A DNA stretch of 64,000 nt, taken from NCBI RefSeq assembly GCF_027571385.1, contig NZ_CP085636.1:2728001-2792000 (forward strand), given 5' to 3'. Made by a program: the position numbers and the translations under genes. Numbering within the stretch: position 1 is the stretch's first letter; every line of letters begins with the position of its first letter. Origin of the DNA: Shewanella sp. MTB7 (GTDB lineage: Bacteria; Pseudomonadota; Gammaproteobacteria; Enterobacterales; Shewanellaceae). This document shows, one piece after another, positions 28,362-37,966 of this stretch. Below the pieces are notes generated by a model that was not told the origin of the DNA, made no database searches, and saw only the letters and a program-made list of their open reading frames with translations.

Positions 28362-29531
28362 TTATCTTCCTGAGCTGCCTTTACTCGATGCGAGTTTTTC
28401 TTGTTTTATTACTTTGTGCCAAAATTCAGCCCCGAGTTCCGCAATCACGCGGGATTCGCCATTGAGTAACATCGCCATGCCTATTTTCAGGCGAGGGGAG
28501 TAAGCAACCTCAGCCACGTAACCGGCGACCCAGCCAGCATGGTATACCAGTTCCTCTCCCTCAAAATTATAAACTCTCCAGCCTTTACCATAATGCGCAT
28601 CTTTGAGGTAAGTTCGCCATTCACGGCGCCTCAACTCTTTACTTGTTCTTACTCCATGTTCCTTGATGTCATGGAGCAGCTGAGGGCTTAATACCTTGGG
28701 ATTATTGCCTAAGTTGGCAATTAACCATTTTGAAATATCGGTGATACTGGCATTAACGCCGGCTGCCGGTTCAACTTGATAATAGTTAGCTTTAACTCTG
28801 ACCTTTTTAAAGCCAGAACGGGTTTTAACATGAGGGCTTGCACGGTTATTTGTTGCTAAGAAAGCTTCCATACCGATAGAAGCAGTGTCCATCTTTAAGG
28901 GGGTGAAAATGCGTGTTTCAACCAAGTTTGAATAGCTCTTTCCTGTTTGCTGTTCGATAACGGGTTGTATAAATGAAAAAGCGATATTTTGGTAACTGTA
29001 ACAAGCTCCTGGAGAGCACATGGGAGTGAGTTTAGAAAATTGGGGAATGATTTTTTTTAACTTACCGTTGGCATTAAGAATGTTATCGTAACTGTTTGGC
29101 ATTAGGCCAGTGCTTTGACCGATTAAATGACCCAGGTTTATTTGTGCAGTTGCGATTTTATCGGCAAGCATAAACTCTGGCATGTACTGAGTTAGAGGAT
29201 CTTCCCAACTGAACTTATCCTCATGAACCAACATTGTCGCTAAGGTACCTGCGAAGGTTTTCGATACCGAGGCTAGACGAAAAACAGTGTCCTTATTTAC
29301 GTTTAAAGAACCGTCTTTTTTCCGTTTTCCGTATGTGCTCATTTTCAGTATTTTACTATCTTCGATGATCACAAATGCACCACCGGGTACACCATTTTTT
29401 TTGAGCTGTTTGTGGAATTGCTGCTTGAAATTATTGCTTATAGCTTGATAATCAGATTTTGCTTGAAGGTTGGTTGAAAGCAAAAAGCAAGCAAGTCCGA
29501 TAGGAATTAATTGTTGAGGCCGAGATAACAT
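28362..29531 (-). CDS. Secreted serine beta-lactamase-family hydrolase
   Basis: The frame can begin with TTG at 29546, but ATG 29531 is preferred: GGAAG sits 8 bases upstream, and a signal peptide follows (MLSRPQQLIPIGLACFLLST, cleavage after LQA). The mature protein has about 365 residues and the penicillin-binding-protein/class C fold: SVSK (active-site Ser and Lys), YSYQN (the Y-x-N motif), and HAGWVAGY in place of KTG. The HxG box suggests an esterase, peptidase or transpeptidase-like protein rather than a true AmpC. Substrate unknown. Divergent from the S51-like gene. Confidence 0.85.
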   Translation of the reverse strand: MLSRPQQLIPIGLACFLLSTNLQAKSDYQAISNNFKQQFHKQLKKNGVPGGAFVIIEDSKILKMSTYGKRKKDGSLNVNKDTVFRLASVSKTFAGTLATMLVHEDKFSWEDPLTQYMPEFMLADKIATAQINLGHLIGQSTGLMPNSYDNILNANGKLKKIIPQFSKLTPMCSPGACYSYQNIAFSFIQPVIEQQTGKSYSNLVETRIFTPLKMDTASIGMEAFLATNNRASPHVKTRSGFKKVRVKANYYQVEPAAGVNASITDISKWLIANLGNNPKVLSPQLLHDIKEHGVRTSKELRRREWRTYLKDAHYGKGWRVYNFEGEELVYHAGWVAGYVAEVAYSPRLKIGMAMLLNGESRVIAELGAEFWHKVIKQEKLASSKGSSGR

Positions 29532-29641
29532 AAGAGATGCTTCCAAAAAATAACGTATGAATTGCAGCTAAAAAGGGCTTGTGAATACAAGCGCTGCTTG
29601 GATAAAAATTCTAGTGTTAGGCTAACAAAAAAATGTAAATA

Positions 29642-29682
29642 AAACAGCATAGAAAGAAATAAAATATCTTTCTATGCTGTTT
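29642..29682 (-). other. Long hairpin between divergent genes
   Basis: Perfect 16-base arms (29642-29657 and 29667-29682) with a 9-base A/T loop. Read on the minus strand, the hairpin is followed by a T-rich tract, so it could stop transcription there, ahead of the beta-lactamase-like gene. No minus-strand gene upstream would need a terminator. Confidence 0.6.
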
Positions 29683-29756
29683 ATTAATAAAAGTCTTGCC
29701 AGGTATTATCGGGCTAGCTAATCTGGTTCTACATTATATTCAATAAATTGTGAAGT

Positions 29757-30425
29757 ATGAAGCTCGCTCTACTCAGTGACCCCTCATCAACAAATGGTAT
29801 TAACGCGATTAAGCAAGTGTTAGCAGCTTTGCAAAAAAGGGCTGTAAAAGTCGGTTATATTGCTTCGGAGCCAGAACCTGATAGACACTATTTTCGCCAG
29901 ACTCAAGTGCTTTATAAAAATCTTGGTGCAAGGTTAGAACACTATTTAGAACTTGAAACTGGTTTCGATGAAACTGCTTTCGTTGAACAGCTCTGTTGCG
30001 ATGTGATCCATTTGGCTGGCGGTGATACCTTCAGGTTCTTAAAAGGGTTACAGCACCGAGGGCTTATACCACGCTTGCGAGAGAACGTAATGGCAGGCGG
30101 TGCGCTGATTGGTGTGAGTGCCGGGGCGATGATCATGACACCCTCGATAGAAAGTGCACCTCTGTGTGGTGACAGTAATGGTGTTGGCTTAGATAACTTG
30201 TCTGCGCTAGGTGTTACCCCATTTCATTTTATGCCTCATCTGTCAGCAGACATTAATACGCCTGTGGATTTTATTTCAACGTTAACTGAGAGAAACATCG
30301 AGTTTGATGACACTCTACTTGAGCAGTTATACCTGTGTCAGGATAATGCTGCTGTAACCTTGATAGATGGGGTAATTGATGAGCTTGGCGGCCCCTTACT
30401 CTGGACTCACTGTATTGAGTGCTGA
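29757..30425 (+). CDS. Peptidase E-like (S51) protein
   Basis: A 222-residue protein with the class I amidotransferase-like fold of peptidase family S51 (aspartyl dipeptidase, cyanophycinase relatives). The nucleophile Ser is in GVSAGAMIM, and IHLAGGDTFRFLKGL gives the oxyanion/substrate loop; HFMPHLS may supply the His. No signal peptide, so cytosolic. S51 peptidases cut Asp-X dipeptides or cyanophycin; which applies here cannot be told. Confidence 0.82.
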   Translation: MKLALLSDPSSTNGINAIKQVLAALQKRAVKVGYIASEPEPDRHYFRQTQVLYKNLGARLEHYLELETGFDETAFVEQLCCDVIHLAGGDTFRFLKGLQHRGLIPRLRENVMAGGALIGVSAGAMIMTPSIESAPLCGDSNGVGLDNLSALGVTPFHFMPHLSADINTPVDFISTLTERNIEFDDTLLEQLYLCQDNAAVTLIDGVIDELGGPLLWTHCIEC

Positions 30426-30465
30426 TGGACGAAACCTCGATGCAGGTTTCCAGGTTTCATCCGTC
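30424..30465. terminator. Imperfect hairpin between convergent genes
   Basis: Arms 30424-30437 and 30452-30465 pair over 14 bases with one mismatch and one wobble, around a 14-base loop, with A/T-rich sequence after the right arm. It probably terminates the S51-like gene and perhaps metC. Confidence 0.5.
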
Positions 30466-30486
30466 GTTAAAATTTTACTGATGGTA

Positions 30487-31662
30487 TTATTTGAGCGCTT
30501 GATTAAATCGTGCGAAACCAGCTTCTAAATCGGCAATTAAATCATCAGGGTGTTCCAAACCCACATGCAAACGAATAAGCGGCTTACTACTATCCCAACT
30601 TGTTGCTGTTCTGAGTCTGTCGATGCCAAATACCCCTAAGATCAGACTTTCAAAACCTCCCCAAGAAAAGCCCATCTTAAAGTGTTGCATGTTTTCAACC
30701 AGTGCCGTGACAGAAGTGAGATCTCCCTCTTTTAGTACAAAAGAGAACAAACCATTAGCTGCAGTAAAATCACGCTCAAAAAACTCATGACCTGGGCAGG
30801 TGTCAAAGGCTGGATGCCTGATATGGTCCACTTCGGGGCGAGATTGTAGCCAGTTAGCCACTTTAAGAGCATTTCGTTCATGTTGCTGCATACGAACGGC
30901 CAGTGTTCTTAGGCCTCGACTGGCCAGATAGACATCATCGGGTGAAGTACATTGACCCATTAGGTAGCTGTTTTCTCTTAACTGATCCCAATGTGCTTCA
31001 TTGGCGGTTGCCGTACCCATCATGACATCAGAATGGCCAACAATATATTTGGTGGCAGCTTGGATAGAGATATCAACGCCCATATCGAAAGGACGTGAGT
31101 TAATGGGGGAAGCCCACGTATTATCCAACATCACAATTAATTTGTGCTGATGTGCAATCTTGGCTAATGTCGGTACATCTTGGATCTCCATGGTGATGGA
31201 TCCTGGAGATTCTAAGAACAACACCTTGGTATTGGGCTGGATAAGCTCCCTGATCCCTTCGCCTATCATGGGATCATAATAGGTGGTCTCGATGCCAAAC
31301 CCTGCCAACAGCTTATTGCATAGATCCCGAGTCGGTTCATAGGCAGTGTCGACCATTAACAGATGATCGCCGGACTTTAGAAATGAGAGTAGAGCGCCAC
31401 TAATTGCAGCGGATCCTGATGGGTATAGCGCAGTGCCAACACCGCCTTCAAGTTCGGCAATGGCAGCCTGAAAAGCAAAATGAGTTGGTCCACCACGTCG
31501 ACCATAGAACATCTCGCCTTTTGCTCTATTCTTGGTTGCGAATCGCATCTCTTCCATGGTGTCGAAAACCATGGTTGATGCTCTAAAAACAGGCGGATTG
31601 ATGACCCCCTTGGTCCATTTTTTGTCACGTCCGACACTGATGATCTGCGTTTCTTTTTTCAT
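30487..31662 (-). CDS. metC: Cystathionine beta-lyase
   Basis: A PLP enzyme of the Cys/Met metabolism family that cleaves cystathionine to homocysteine, pyruvate and ammonia in methionine synthesis. Motifs: YGRRGGPTHFAFQAAIAELE, ALYPSGSAAISGALLSFL, VMLDNTWASP (cofactor Asp), and the Schiff-base Lys in QAATKYIVGHSDVMMG. The frame allows a TTG at 31680, but ATG 31662 gives the usual N-terminus (MKKETQIISVGRDKKWTKG) and 391 residues. A probable MetJ operator lies 34-57 bases upstream, which supports methionine regulation. Confidence 0.93.
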   Translation of the reverse strand: MKKETQIISVGRDKKWTKGVINPPVFRASTMVFDTMEEMRFATKNRAKGEMFYGRRGGPTHFAFQAAIAELEGGVGTALYPSGSAAISGALLSFLKSGDHLLMVDTAYEPTRDLCNKLLAGFGIETTYYDPMIGEGIRELIQPNTKVLFLESPGSITMEIQDVPTLAKIAHQHKLIVMLDNTWASPINSRPFDMGVDISIQAATKYIVGHSDVMMGTATANEAHWDQLRENSYLMGQCTSPDDVYLASRGLRTLAVRMQQHERNALKVANWLQSRPEVDHIRHPAFDTCPGHEFFERDFTAANGLFSFVLKEGDLTSVTALVENMQHFKMGFSWGGFESLILGVFGIDRLRTATSWDSSKPLIRLHVGLEHPDDLIADLEAGFARFNQALK

Positions 31663-31695
31663 AGGGTAATAATTCCACAACTAAAATGTATTTTT

Positions 31696-31719
31696 AGCCA
31701 TCTTAACATCTAAACGGCC
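31696..31719 (-). promoter_or_regulatory. Candidate MetJ operator upstream of metC
   Basis: Read towards metC, three consecutive 8-base units are GGCCGTTT, AGATGTTA and AGATGGCT. Against the met-box AGACGTCT they match at 5, 5 and 6 positions; MetJ binds such tandem degenerate boxes cooperatively. Placement just before metC fits. Confidence 0.55.
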
Positions 31720-31781
31720 AAATGAAAGTGGGTTTTAATAAGCCATAATGAGCTTTCAGCTTGTATAGATGACTTGGCCTA

Positions 31782-33959
31782 TTAATCGAGTGGTAGGCTA
31801 ACCACTATCTCTACGCCATGACTCTGTTTATCACTGCCACTTAATTGCAGGTTTCTGGCGATGATTTTCCCATGGTGAAAGTCGGTAATTAAACGAGCAA
31901 TATAGAGGCCTAACCCCAGATGCGGTTTGTCTTGCGATTTTTGTTGTCTAACTGACACCATAGACTCAAATATCTGTTCAGCCATATTTTCTGGCAGTTC
32001 AGGTCCTAAATTACTGATTGAGAGCTGTGCGAGTTTATTTTTTACCGTGAGAGTGACCGAAATTTGCGTGCCTTTGAGACTAAATTCTAAGGCGTTGGCA
32101 ATCAACTTATCCATCAATTGTGCAATATATTCTGGTACACCTGTCATCAACAAATCCTCTTCTGAGATATCGGTGATAAATTCTTTATTTGGGTAGGTGA
32201 GTTGGTAGCCCTGAACACAACCACTGATAACCTTAGAGAGCGGGAAGGTATCAAGCTCTGCGGTGGATAAGCTCTCTTCTAGTCGGGTCGCTTCGCTCAT
32301 GTTATTTAGAATCATGTTCAAGCGGCTAACGCCTTCTTGTGCCCGATCAACATATTTACGGCTGTCAGAATCGAGAGTTTGCAAGCCTAGGTGCTCTAGT
32401 GACGATCGAACCACGGCAACCGGGGTTCGTAGTTCGTGTGAGAGTCTGGAACTCATATTTTCTAGGTAGTGAGTATACTGGCCTAATCGACTGACAATAC
32501 TAGCAAAGCTTCTCGATAAGTCGCCTATTTCATCTCTAACTTTTGAGCCTTTAATATGGTTTTTTATTCGGCCTTGACTGTCGATAGCTTCTTCGGCTTC
32601 ATCCCTGAGCTTACGGATACGACTGGAGATACTGGAGGCGAAGAAAAACAGTGCTAAAGTGCCCATGCTCATGATGGTGATAATGACATTGAAGAGCTTC
32701 TCTAAGGCTTTATTTCGTAAGGTTCTGATCCCGTGAGTGGTCTCCTCTGAGATCACAACTCCCATGACTTTATCATCGATCCAAATTGGGCTAGCTGCGG
32801 CCAGAATAACCGCTTTATTATCTGGAGTGAGTCGCCACGTTGAACCTTCCTTACCTGCAAGGGCTTGTTGAATGTGGCTGCCACCTAGTACGGTTGAATC
32901 TTGTAATGAGTCGATAAAATCTTTAGGCGGGGTTGTCAGTATCCGATAATAAAGCGGGTGCAGGTACTTTTGTTTAAATCGCTGCCATAAGCTTGGATTT
33001 AGAGGTTCAGTTATGGTGCGGGTCCAGACGCTGTTACTGGTACGAATGTCGCCGGATTTAGCAAGCACGCGGCCATGTTTGTCTACCACCCAAATTCGTG
33101 AACTGTTATGGCTCATCCCTTTAATGATGTTTTCAATTTCTGGAGAGGGCACTAGGACGGTACCTAGCTTATCAACATCATCGATAGCTGAGGTACCTAT
33201 AATCGTGTCTAAACTTCCCGTTTTAGCGTCGTTAACATCATATATCGCAAAGCCTAGTTTACTGCCTACCATATCCAATGGAATACGCAGTTCGACATTA
33301 TAACCTAAGGCTGTCTTCACCCATTTTCCTTGGATCTTAATTTCAGGGGTAACAGGTACTGAAAGACTCGGGTCCTCAGGGAGTTCAAAGGCACTTATCC
33401 ATCCATCTTTGGTGGTTGCTACAATATATCGCTTGAATTTGCCATCGGGAGCTAGAGTGGCAATGGCTAAGTGATCATTACGATCTATCTGTAGAGTATT
33501 CTTGCCTCGATAGACGACATTGGGATCGGTGACTTCGAAGAAACCATAAAGATATCCAGCATATTTCCCCACCATATGAGTAAAATTTATGCTTAAAGGG
33601 CTATCTGGATTGGCTTTAAATATTTGATGATTTTCACCATAGTTGAGGCTTTTATGCCTGTAGACTGCCCAATCACCGAGTTTGCCATCCAACTGAATGG
33701 GCCCTGATAGTGGGTGGGCGTAGAGATCTCTGCCTTGTTGCACTTGGGTTAAAAAACTTGCTTGACTGTCAAACAGCTTAGGTCTTTCATGCAGGGCTGT
33801 GGCTAATGCTTGTGTGGTACCTTCTAAGGTTTTCTCTTGGCCATATCTTAAGTATTTTTCCATCTCCCAGACATACTGGTAGCCCAGCCAAGGAAGACAG
33901 AGCAAAAATAGTGATAATATGGCGACCTTACTCCTTAACCCTATGGGAAGGTTAAACAT
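31782..33959 (-). CDS. pdsS: Dedicated sortase system sensor histidine kinase
   Basis: A 725-residue inner-membrane kinase. TM1 is at about residues 10-28, followed by a large periplasmic region of about 400 residues, then TM2 (VIITIMSMGTLALFFFASS) and a HAMP-like linker. H508 sits in the H-box SRLSHELRTPVAV, and the C-terminal ATPase domain has DKLIANALEF (N box) and HLGLGLYIARL (G box). The sensor starts with LSGPIQLDGKLGDW and IDRNDHLAIATL, resembling CBM9/DOMON-type ligand modules, so it may sense a carbohydrate or similar ligand. It matches the kinase of the marine proteobacterial dedicated sortase cassette and is paired with the response regulator 69 bases upstream. Confidence 0.88.
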   Translation of the reverse strand: MFNLPIGLRSKVAILSLFLLCLPWLGYQYVWEMEKYLRYGQEKTLEGTTQALATALHERPKLFDSQASFLTQVQQGRDLYAHPLSGPIQLDGKLGDWAVYRHKSLNYGENHQIFKANPDSPLSINFTHMVGKYAGYLYGFFEVTDPNVVYRGKNTLQIDRNDHLAIATLAPDGKFKRYIVATTKDGWISAFELPEDPSLSVPVTPEIKIQGKWVKTALGYNVELRIPLDMVGSKLGFAIYDVNDAKTGSLDTIIGTSAIDDVDKLGTVLVPSPEIENIIKGMSHNSSRIWVVDKHGRVLAKSGDIRTSNSVWTRTITEPLNPSLWQRFKQKYLHPLYYRILTTPPKDFIDSLQDSTVLGGSHIQQALAGKEGSTWRLTPDNKAVILAAASPIWIDDKVMGVVISEETTHGIRTLRNKALEKLFNVIITIMSMGTLALFFFASSISSRIRKLRDEAEEAIDSQGRIKNHIKGSKVRDEIGDLSRSFASIVSRLGQYTHYLENMSSRLSHELRTPVAVVRSSLEHLGLQTLDSDSRKYVDRAQEGVSRLNMILNNMSEATRLEESLSTAELDTFPLSKVISGCVQGYQLTYPNKEFITDISEEDLLMTGVPEYIAQLMDKLIANALEFSLKGTQISVTLTVKNKLAQLSISNLGPELPENMAEQIFESMVSVRQQKSQDKPHLGLGLYIARLITDFHHGKIIARNLQLSGSDKQSHGVEIVVSLPLD

Positions 33960-34028
33960 AGTTCGTTCTCTGCTTTGAAGTTAATGGTCGTCGCCATGTC
34001 GAGTGTGAAATAAACTTGGTGCATATCA

Positions 34029-34724
34029 TTAAAGGACCTGAGGCTCCCAACGGTATCCCATGCCATAAACAGTGTCGATGCAATCAAATTCAGAGTCTTG
34101 GGCGATAAACTTTTTTCTTATCCGCTTAACATGGGAAGTGATGGTGCTATCGTCGACATATATTTTTGCTTCTTGCATCAAAGCTTGACGATTTTTAACG
34201 TGACCTGGGTGCTTAGCTAACGCGTGAACCATCCAAAATTCGGTGACAGTTAGTTCGATAGGAGCCATGTTCCAGTAAACCTGCATACGATTGGCATCGA
34301 TAGTTAACGAGCCTCTTTCAAGTAAGTTTTCAATTTCCAATGACTTACCTTGCAGCTCAGCGCGCCTAAACAGTGCAGCCAAGCGGGCGATTAAGTGAGG
34401 AAAGCTGACATCTTTGCTGAGGTAATCATCGGCGCCTAAACGTAGGCCACACACAGTATCAAAGTCACTGTCTCTGGCTGTTAGGAAGATGATAGGTAAA
34501 TTACTGGACATGGCCCTGAGTGATTGGCAAAGCGCAAACCCTCCATCAATTTCATCTTCTAACCCTATATCAATGATGGCTAAATCCGGTAATCGAGTTG
34601 TGAATGCTTGCATAGCACTAGGGCGATTGGCGTATGCCTGAACGCTATAGCCTTGCTGCTGCAATACCTCCTTATAATTTTCTCGTATAGCCGCTTCATC
34701 TTCCACAATTGCGATACGTTTCAT
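34029..34724 (-). CDS. pdsR: Dedicated sortase system response regulator
   Basis: An OmpR-type two-domain regulator of 231 residues. The receiver domain has acidic E8-D9, phosphoacceptor D52 (LAIIDIGL), Thr in IIFLTARDSD and Lys in YLSKDVSF. The C-terminal winged helix ends SHVKRIRKKF and VYGMGYRW. The frame can start at TTG 34727, but ATG 34724 is used, with AAAGG about 9 bases before it. It is divergent from the OmpA-like/target/sortase genes and probably activates them through the 263-base shared region. Confidence 0.9.
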   Translation of the reverse strand: MKRIAIVEDEAAIRENYKEVLQQQGYSVQAYANRPSAMQAFTTRLPDLAIIDIGLEDEIDGGFALCQSLRAMSSNLPIIFLTARDSDFDTVCGLRLGADDYLSKDVSFPHLIARLAALFRRAELQGKSLEIENLLERGSLTIDANRMQVYWNMAPIELTVTEFWMVHALAKHPGHVKNRQALMQEAKIYVDDSTITSHVKRIRKKFIAQDSEFDCIDTVYGMGYRWEPQVL

Positions 34725-34990
34725 CAATTTTTACCTTTAGGATTGTAATACCGTCAGCGCATCGAGTGTCAGTACTGAGCTGATGATAATTAAGTTCTGC
34801 AGGAGACTATACAGGAAATTTTATGGGATAAAAGACGCTGAGATGGATTGCCATTTTGTTGCCACAATTCATAAGTGTAATGACATTTTTTCTCCCTGTA
34901 GCGGCCATATACCTCCTGTTTAATGAACCTATCGAAAGGCAGTCACTATTTACTCTGCCTATTAATAATTACCATAGATAGGAAATAACA

Positions 34991-35728
34991 ATGAACAAGA
35001 AAATAATCGCCCTTTTAGTGATGAGCAGCCTAACTGTTTCAAATGCAAGTTTCGCAACAGAGCAAACTGATGAGAGAGAACATAATGAGGAACTGGTTGG
35101 ACTCACTTCTGGGATCATTCTGGGGGCGGTAGTGGGTGGGCCCGTTGGTGCCATCATAGGAGCGTTTACTGGTGCACTATTAGGCAAGTCTGTCGGTGAT
35201 GATTCTGAAATCGATTCTCAACAGGCTAAAATAGTTGAAAAAAACTCACAGCTCATGGCATTAAATGATGATAATCAATCTCTACAAGTTATTGCGGACC
35301 AATATGATGAGGCGCAGCAGCAATTAGTTCTGTTAAAGCGGGCTCAAGAGCAGAAACTGACTGAGTTAGCCATGGGGTTAAACATTCAGTTTAAAACAGG
35401 CTCATCTGAACTAGCGCCTCACATACAGCGTCAACTTGATGATTTGGCATATGCCATGTCTATTTCGCCTGAGTTGAGTTTGGACATGACGGGGTATGCA
35501 GATAGAAGAGGGAATTCGACTTATAATCAAGCGCTGTCAGAGCAACGGGTTGCCGAAGTGAAAAGCTATTTAGTGGCTCAAGGTGTCGATGAAAACCGTT
35601 TGGCATTTAAGGCATACGGTGCAAGTGCTCCGTTGGCTGAAGATCAGAGTTTTGAAAATGACTTCTTTGATAGAAGAGTCAATATCAAGCTTATTTCAAG
35701 TGAGTCTACGCTCGCTGCAAATCAATAA
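34991..35728 (+). CDS. pdsO: Sortase-associated OmpA-like protein
   Basis: A 245-residue envelope protein. The signal peptide is MNKKIIALLVMSSLTVSNAS, cleaved near FA. A Gly-rich hydrophobic zipper (IILGAVVGGPVGAIIGAF) suggests membrane insertion or packing, then a helical stretch and an OmpA C-terminal peptidoglycan-binding domain (MTGYADRRGNSTYNQALSEQ, AYGASAP). It is the first gene of the sortase operon, 24 bases before the target protein, and fits the OmpA-family member of the dedicated sortase cassette. It may tether the sorted product to the wall (inference). Confidence 0.87.
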   Translation: MNKKIIALLVMSSLTVSNASFATEQTDEREHNEELVGLTSGIILGAVVGGPVGAIIGAFTGALLGKSVGDDSEIDSQQAKIVEKNSQLMALNDDNQSLQVIADQYDEAQQQLVLLKRAQEQKLTELAMGLNIQFKTGSSELAPHIQRQLDDLAYAMSISPELSLDMTGYADRRGNSTYNQALSEQRVAEVKSYLVAQGVDENRLAFKAYGASAPLAEDQSFENDFFDRRVNIKLISSESTLAANQ

Positions 35729-35752
35729 TCTCTTTTTATAAAATAAAGGACT

Positions 35753-37966
35753 ATGTTGATGAAAATGGATAAGCAATTTCTCTTTAAAGCGCGGGATAAA
35801 AATATCTCTGTACTGTCATCGGTTGCCCCCATATGGGGGGCGACACTTCGTCAGAAAATCGTTGTCGGCTTCTTATGCTGTCTGAGCTTTACAACTTATG
35901 CTGAAGAGACGGATCGCCCTCAGGCGAGCTTGGTGTATAAATCAATTAATGGTGAGGAGCAGGTGAGCCTACCACTCAATACTCAAGTGCAGATGAAAGT
36001 GTCGGGTTGGATTAATCGAGTCAAAGTCAGGCAGGAGTTTCGTAATGACACAGATCATTGGCTCAATGGCGACTATCAATTTCCTTTGCCTAATGAAGCG
36101 GCAGTGGATCATATGCGGCTGCAGATAGGTTCTCAAGTTATAGAAGGTAAGATCCAAGAAAAACAAGCGGCAAAAAAACAATTTGAAATAGCAAAGAAAG
36201 CGGGGCAACGTGCGAGTCTAGTGGCTCAATCAAAAACCAATATTTTTACCACTTCGGTGGCCAACTTAGGGCCGAGTGAGACCCTAGTGGTTGAGATCCG
36301 TTATCAGGAGTTGGTGAGCTATAAACAAGGCGAGTTTAGCCTTAGGTTCCCGATGGTTGTGAACCCTCGTTATTTATCTCCGATGTCTGAGCTTAACGTT
36401 GCAGAGCTTAGTGCGCAGACGACGTTAGATAAAATAGAGGCGTACTTTGACAATAATTCAAGATTTAGTCCCCGTGATACAAGTTTAACCCCTAAAGTAA
36501 GTATCAGAGTTGAGTTAAATGCTGGTGTCTCGCTGGAAAGAGTGTCGAGCCCATATCATAAGGTGAGTCAAACCCAACTCAGTGATTCCCGTTATACCGT
36601 TGAGCTTGTTGATACGACAGCTAACCGTGATTTTGTGTTGAACTGGATACCACAATTGAGTATTGAACCTGTCGCGACTGTCTTTTCACAAACAGGCCAG
36701 ACGTATTCACCCTCAGATGAGCTGAGTCGTATTAAAAGTGCGAGTGCCATAAAACAAGAAATACTTGAGGATGACTTTGCGCTATTAATGTTGTTGCCTC
36801 GAGCTGTTCAGCAGCAAGATATCATGATTCCCAGAGAGCTTATTCTGGTTATCGATACGTCTGGCTCCATGTCTGGTGGCTCAATAGAGCAGGCTAAGAA
36901 AGCGCTCCTTTTTGCCCTTGCGGGGTTAAGAGTAAACGATACCTTTAATGTGATTGAATTTAATTCCAAGGTTGACGCGCTATCAGCTCAACCGTTGGCT
37001 GCGACAGCTAAAAATATTGGTCGAGCTAATCAGTATGTACGAGCTCTTGAAGCTGAGGGAGGCACTGAAATGAGGTTGGCACTTAAGGCAGCCTTGGATG
37101 TACAACACACAGAAGTGAACAATAAAGGTCGTTTACGTCAGGTGTTATTTATGACCGATGGTGCAGTCGGGGATGAGTCGGCACTGTTTTACCTTATAAA
37201 GCAAAAGATTGGAGATAGTCGCTTATTTACCTTGGGGATTGGTTCAGCGCCAAATTCACATTTTATGCAAAGGGCTGCGGAGTTTGGCCGTGGCACGTTT
37301 ACTTATATCGGTAAATTAGATGAGGTGCAGAGTAAGATTGAAGCGCTGCTGCATCAGATTGAGCGCCCGCAGTTAACTGACATTAAGTTGAGGTATGCCG
37401 ATAATCGAGTGCCAGATTATTGGCCAGCAGTTATCCCTGATCTCTACGCTGAAGAGCCTTTGTTGGTGGCAATAAAAATGAATTCATTACTTCATACAGC
37501 GTCGCCCTCAGAGCTGGTAGTCTCCGGCACTATAGCGGGTCAATACTGGCAAAAGAGTGTATCTCTTAAAGAGAGAGAGCCTGCTTTAGGATTAGATCTC
37601 CTCTGGGCAAGAAAACAGATCTCAGCTCTTGAGTTGAGTAAAGATGGGGTTAATGAGCAGAGGGTGAAACAACAGATAACGGCACTTGCACTTAACTATC
37701 ATTTGGTTAGTGCCCATACGAGTTTAGTCGCGATAGAGCTGACACCTGCAAGGCATAGCTCAATTGTACCTAAAAGTGCCACAGTATTAAACGCGATACC
37801 TTTTGGCTGGACGCCCTCAGGAAGTTTGCCTCAAACAGGAACTGCAAGTCGTTTATTCATCTTGATGGGGTGTGTGTTATTTAGTTTGCTTGGGATCTAT
37901 CTATTGAGCTATCAAAGGGCCTTTGGCATCGCCGTTTACGGTAGAAAAGGGGATCTAGATGTTTAA
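35753..37966 (+). CDS. Sortase target protein with VIT and vWA domains, LPQTG tail
   Basis: A 737-residue exported protein. A long N-terminus leads to a hydrophobic signal (VVGFLCCLSFTTYA). The VIT domain (about residues 50-190; VSGWINRVKVRQEF, NGDYQFPLPNEAAVDHM) resembles inter-alpha-trypsin-inhibitor heavy chains. The vWA domain starts at ELILVIDTSGSMSGG, with D368 beginning the DxSxS metal site. LPQTG is at residues 692-696, followed by a hydrophobic helix and an R/K-containing tail: a textbook cell-wall sorting signal, unusual in a Gram-negative. The sortase gene overlaps its 3' end by 8 bases. Its biological role is not established. Confidence 0.92.
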   Translation: MLMKMDKQFLFKARDKNISVLSSVAPIWGATLRQKIVVGFLCCLSFTTYAEETDRPQASLVYKSINGEEQVSLPLNTQVQMKVSGWINRVKVRQEFRNDTDHWLNGDYQFPLPNEAAVDHMRLQIGSQVIEGKIQEKQAAKKQFEIAKKAGQRASLVAQSKTNIFTTSVANLGPSETLVVEIRYQELVSYKQGEFSLRFPMVVNPRYLSPMSELNVAELSAQTTLDKIEAYFDNNSRFSPRDTSLTPKVSIRVELNAGVSLERVSSPYHKVSQTQLSDSRYTVELVDTTANRDFVLNWIPQLSIEPVATVFSQTGQTYSPSDELSRIKSASAIKQEILEDDFALLMLLPRAVQQQDIMIPRELILVIDTSGSMSGGSIEQAKKALLFALAGLRVNDTFNVIEFNSKVDALSAQPLAATAKNIGRANQYVRALEAEGGTEMRLALKAALDVQHTEVNNKGRLRQVLFMTDGAVGDESALFYLIKQKIGDSRLFTLGIGSAPNSHFMQRAAEFGRGTFTYIGKLDEVQSKIEALLHQIERPQLTDIKLRYADNRVPDYWPAVIPDLYAEEPLLVAIKMNSLLHTASPSELVVSGTIAGQYWQKSVSLKEREPALGLDLLWARKQISALELSKDGVNEQRVKQQITALALNYHLVSAHTSLVAIELTPARHSSIVPKSATVLNAIPFGWTPSGSLPQTGTASRLFILMGCVLFSLLGIYLLSYQRAFGIAVYGRKGDLDV

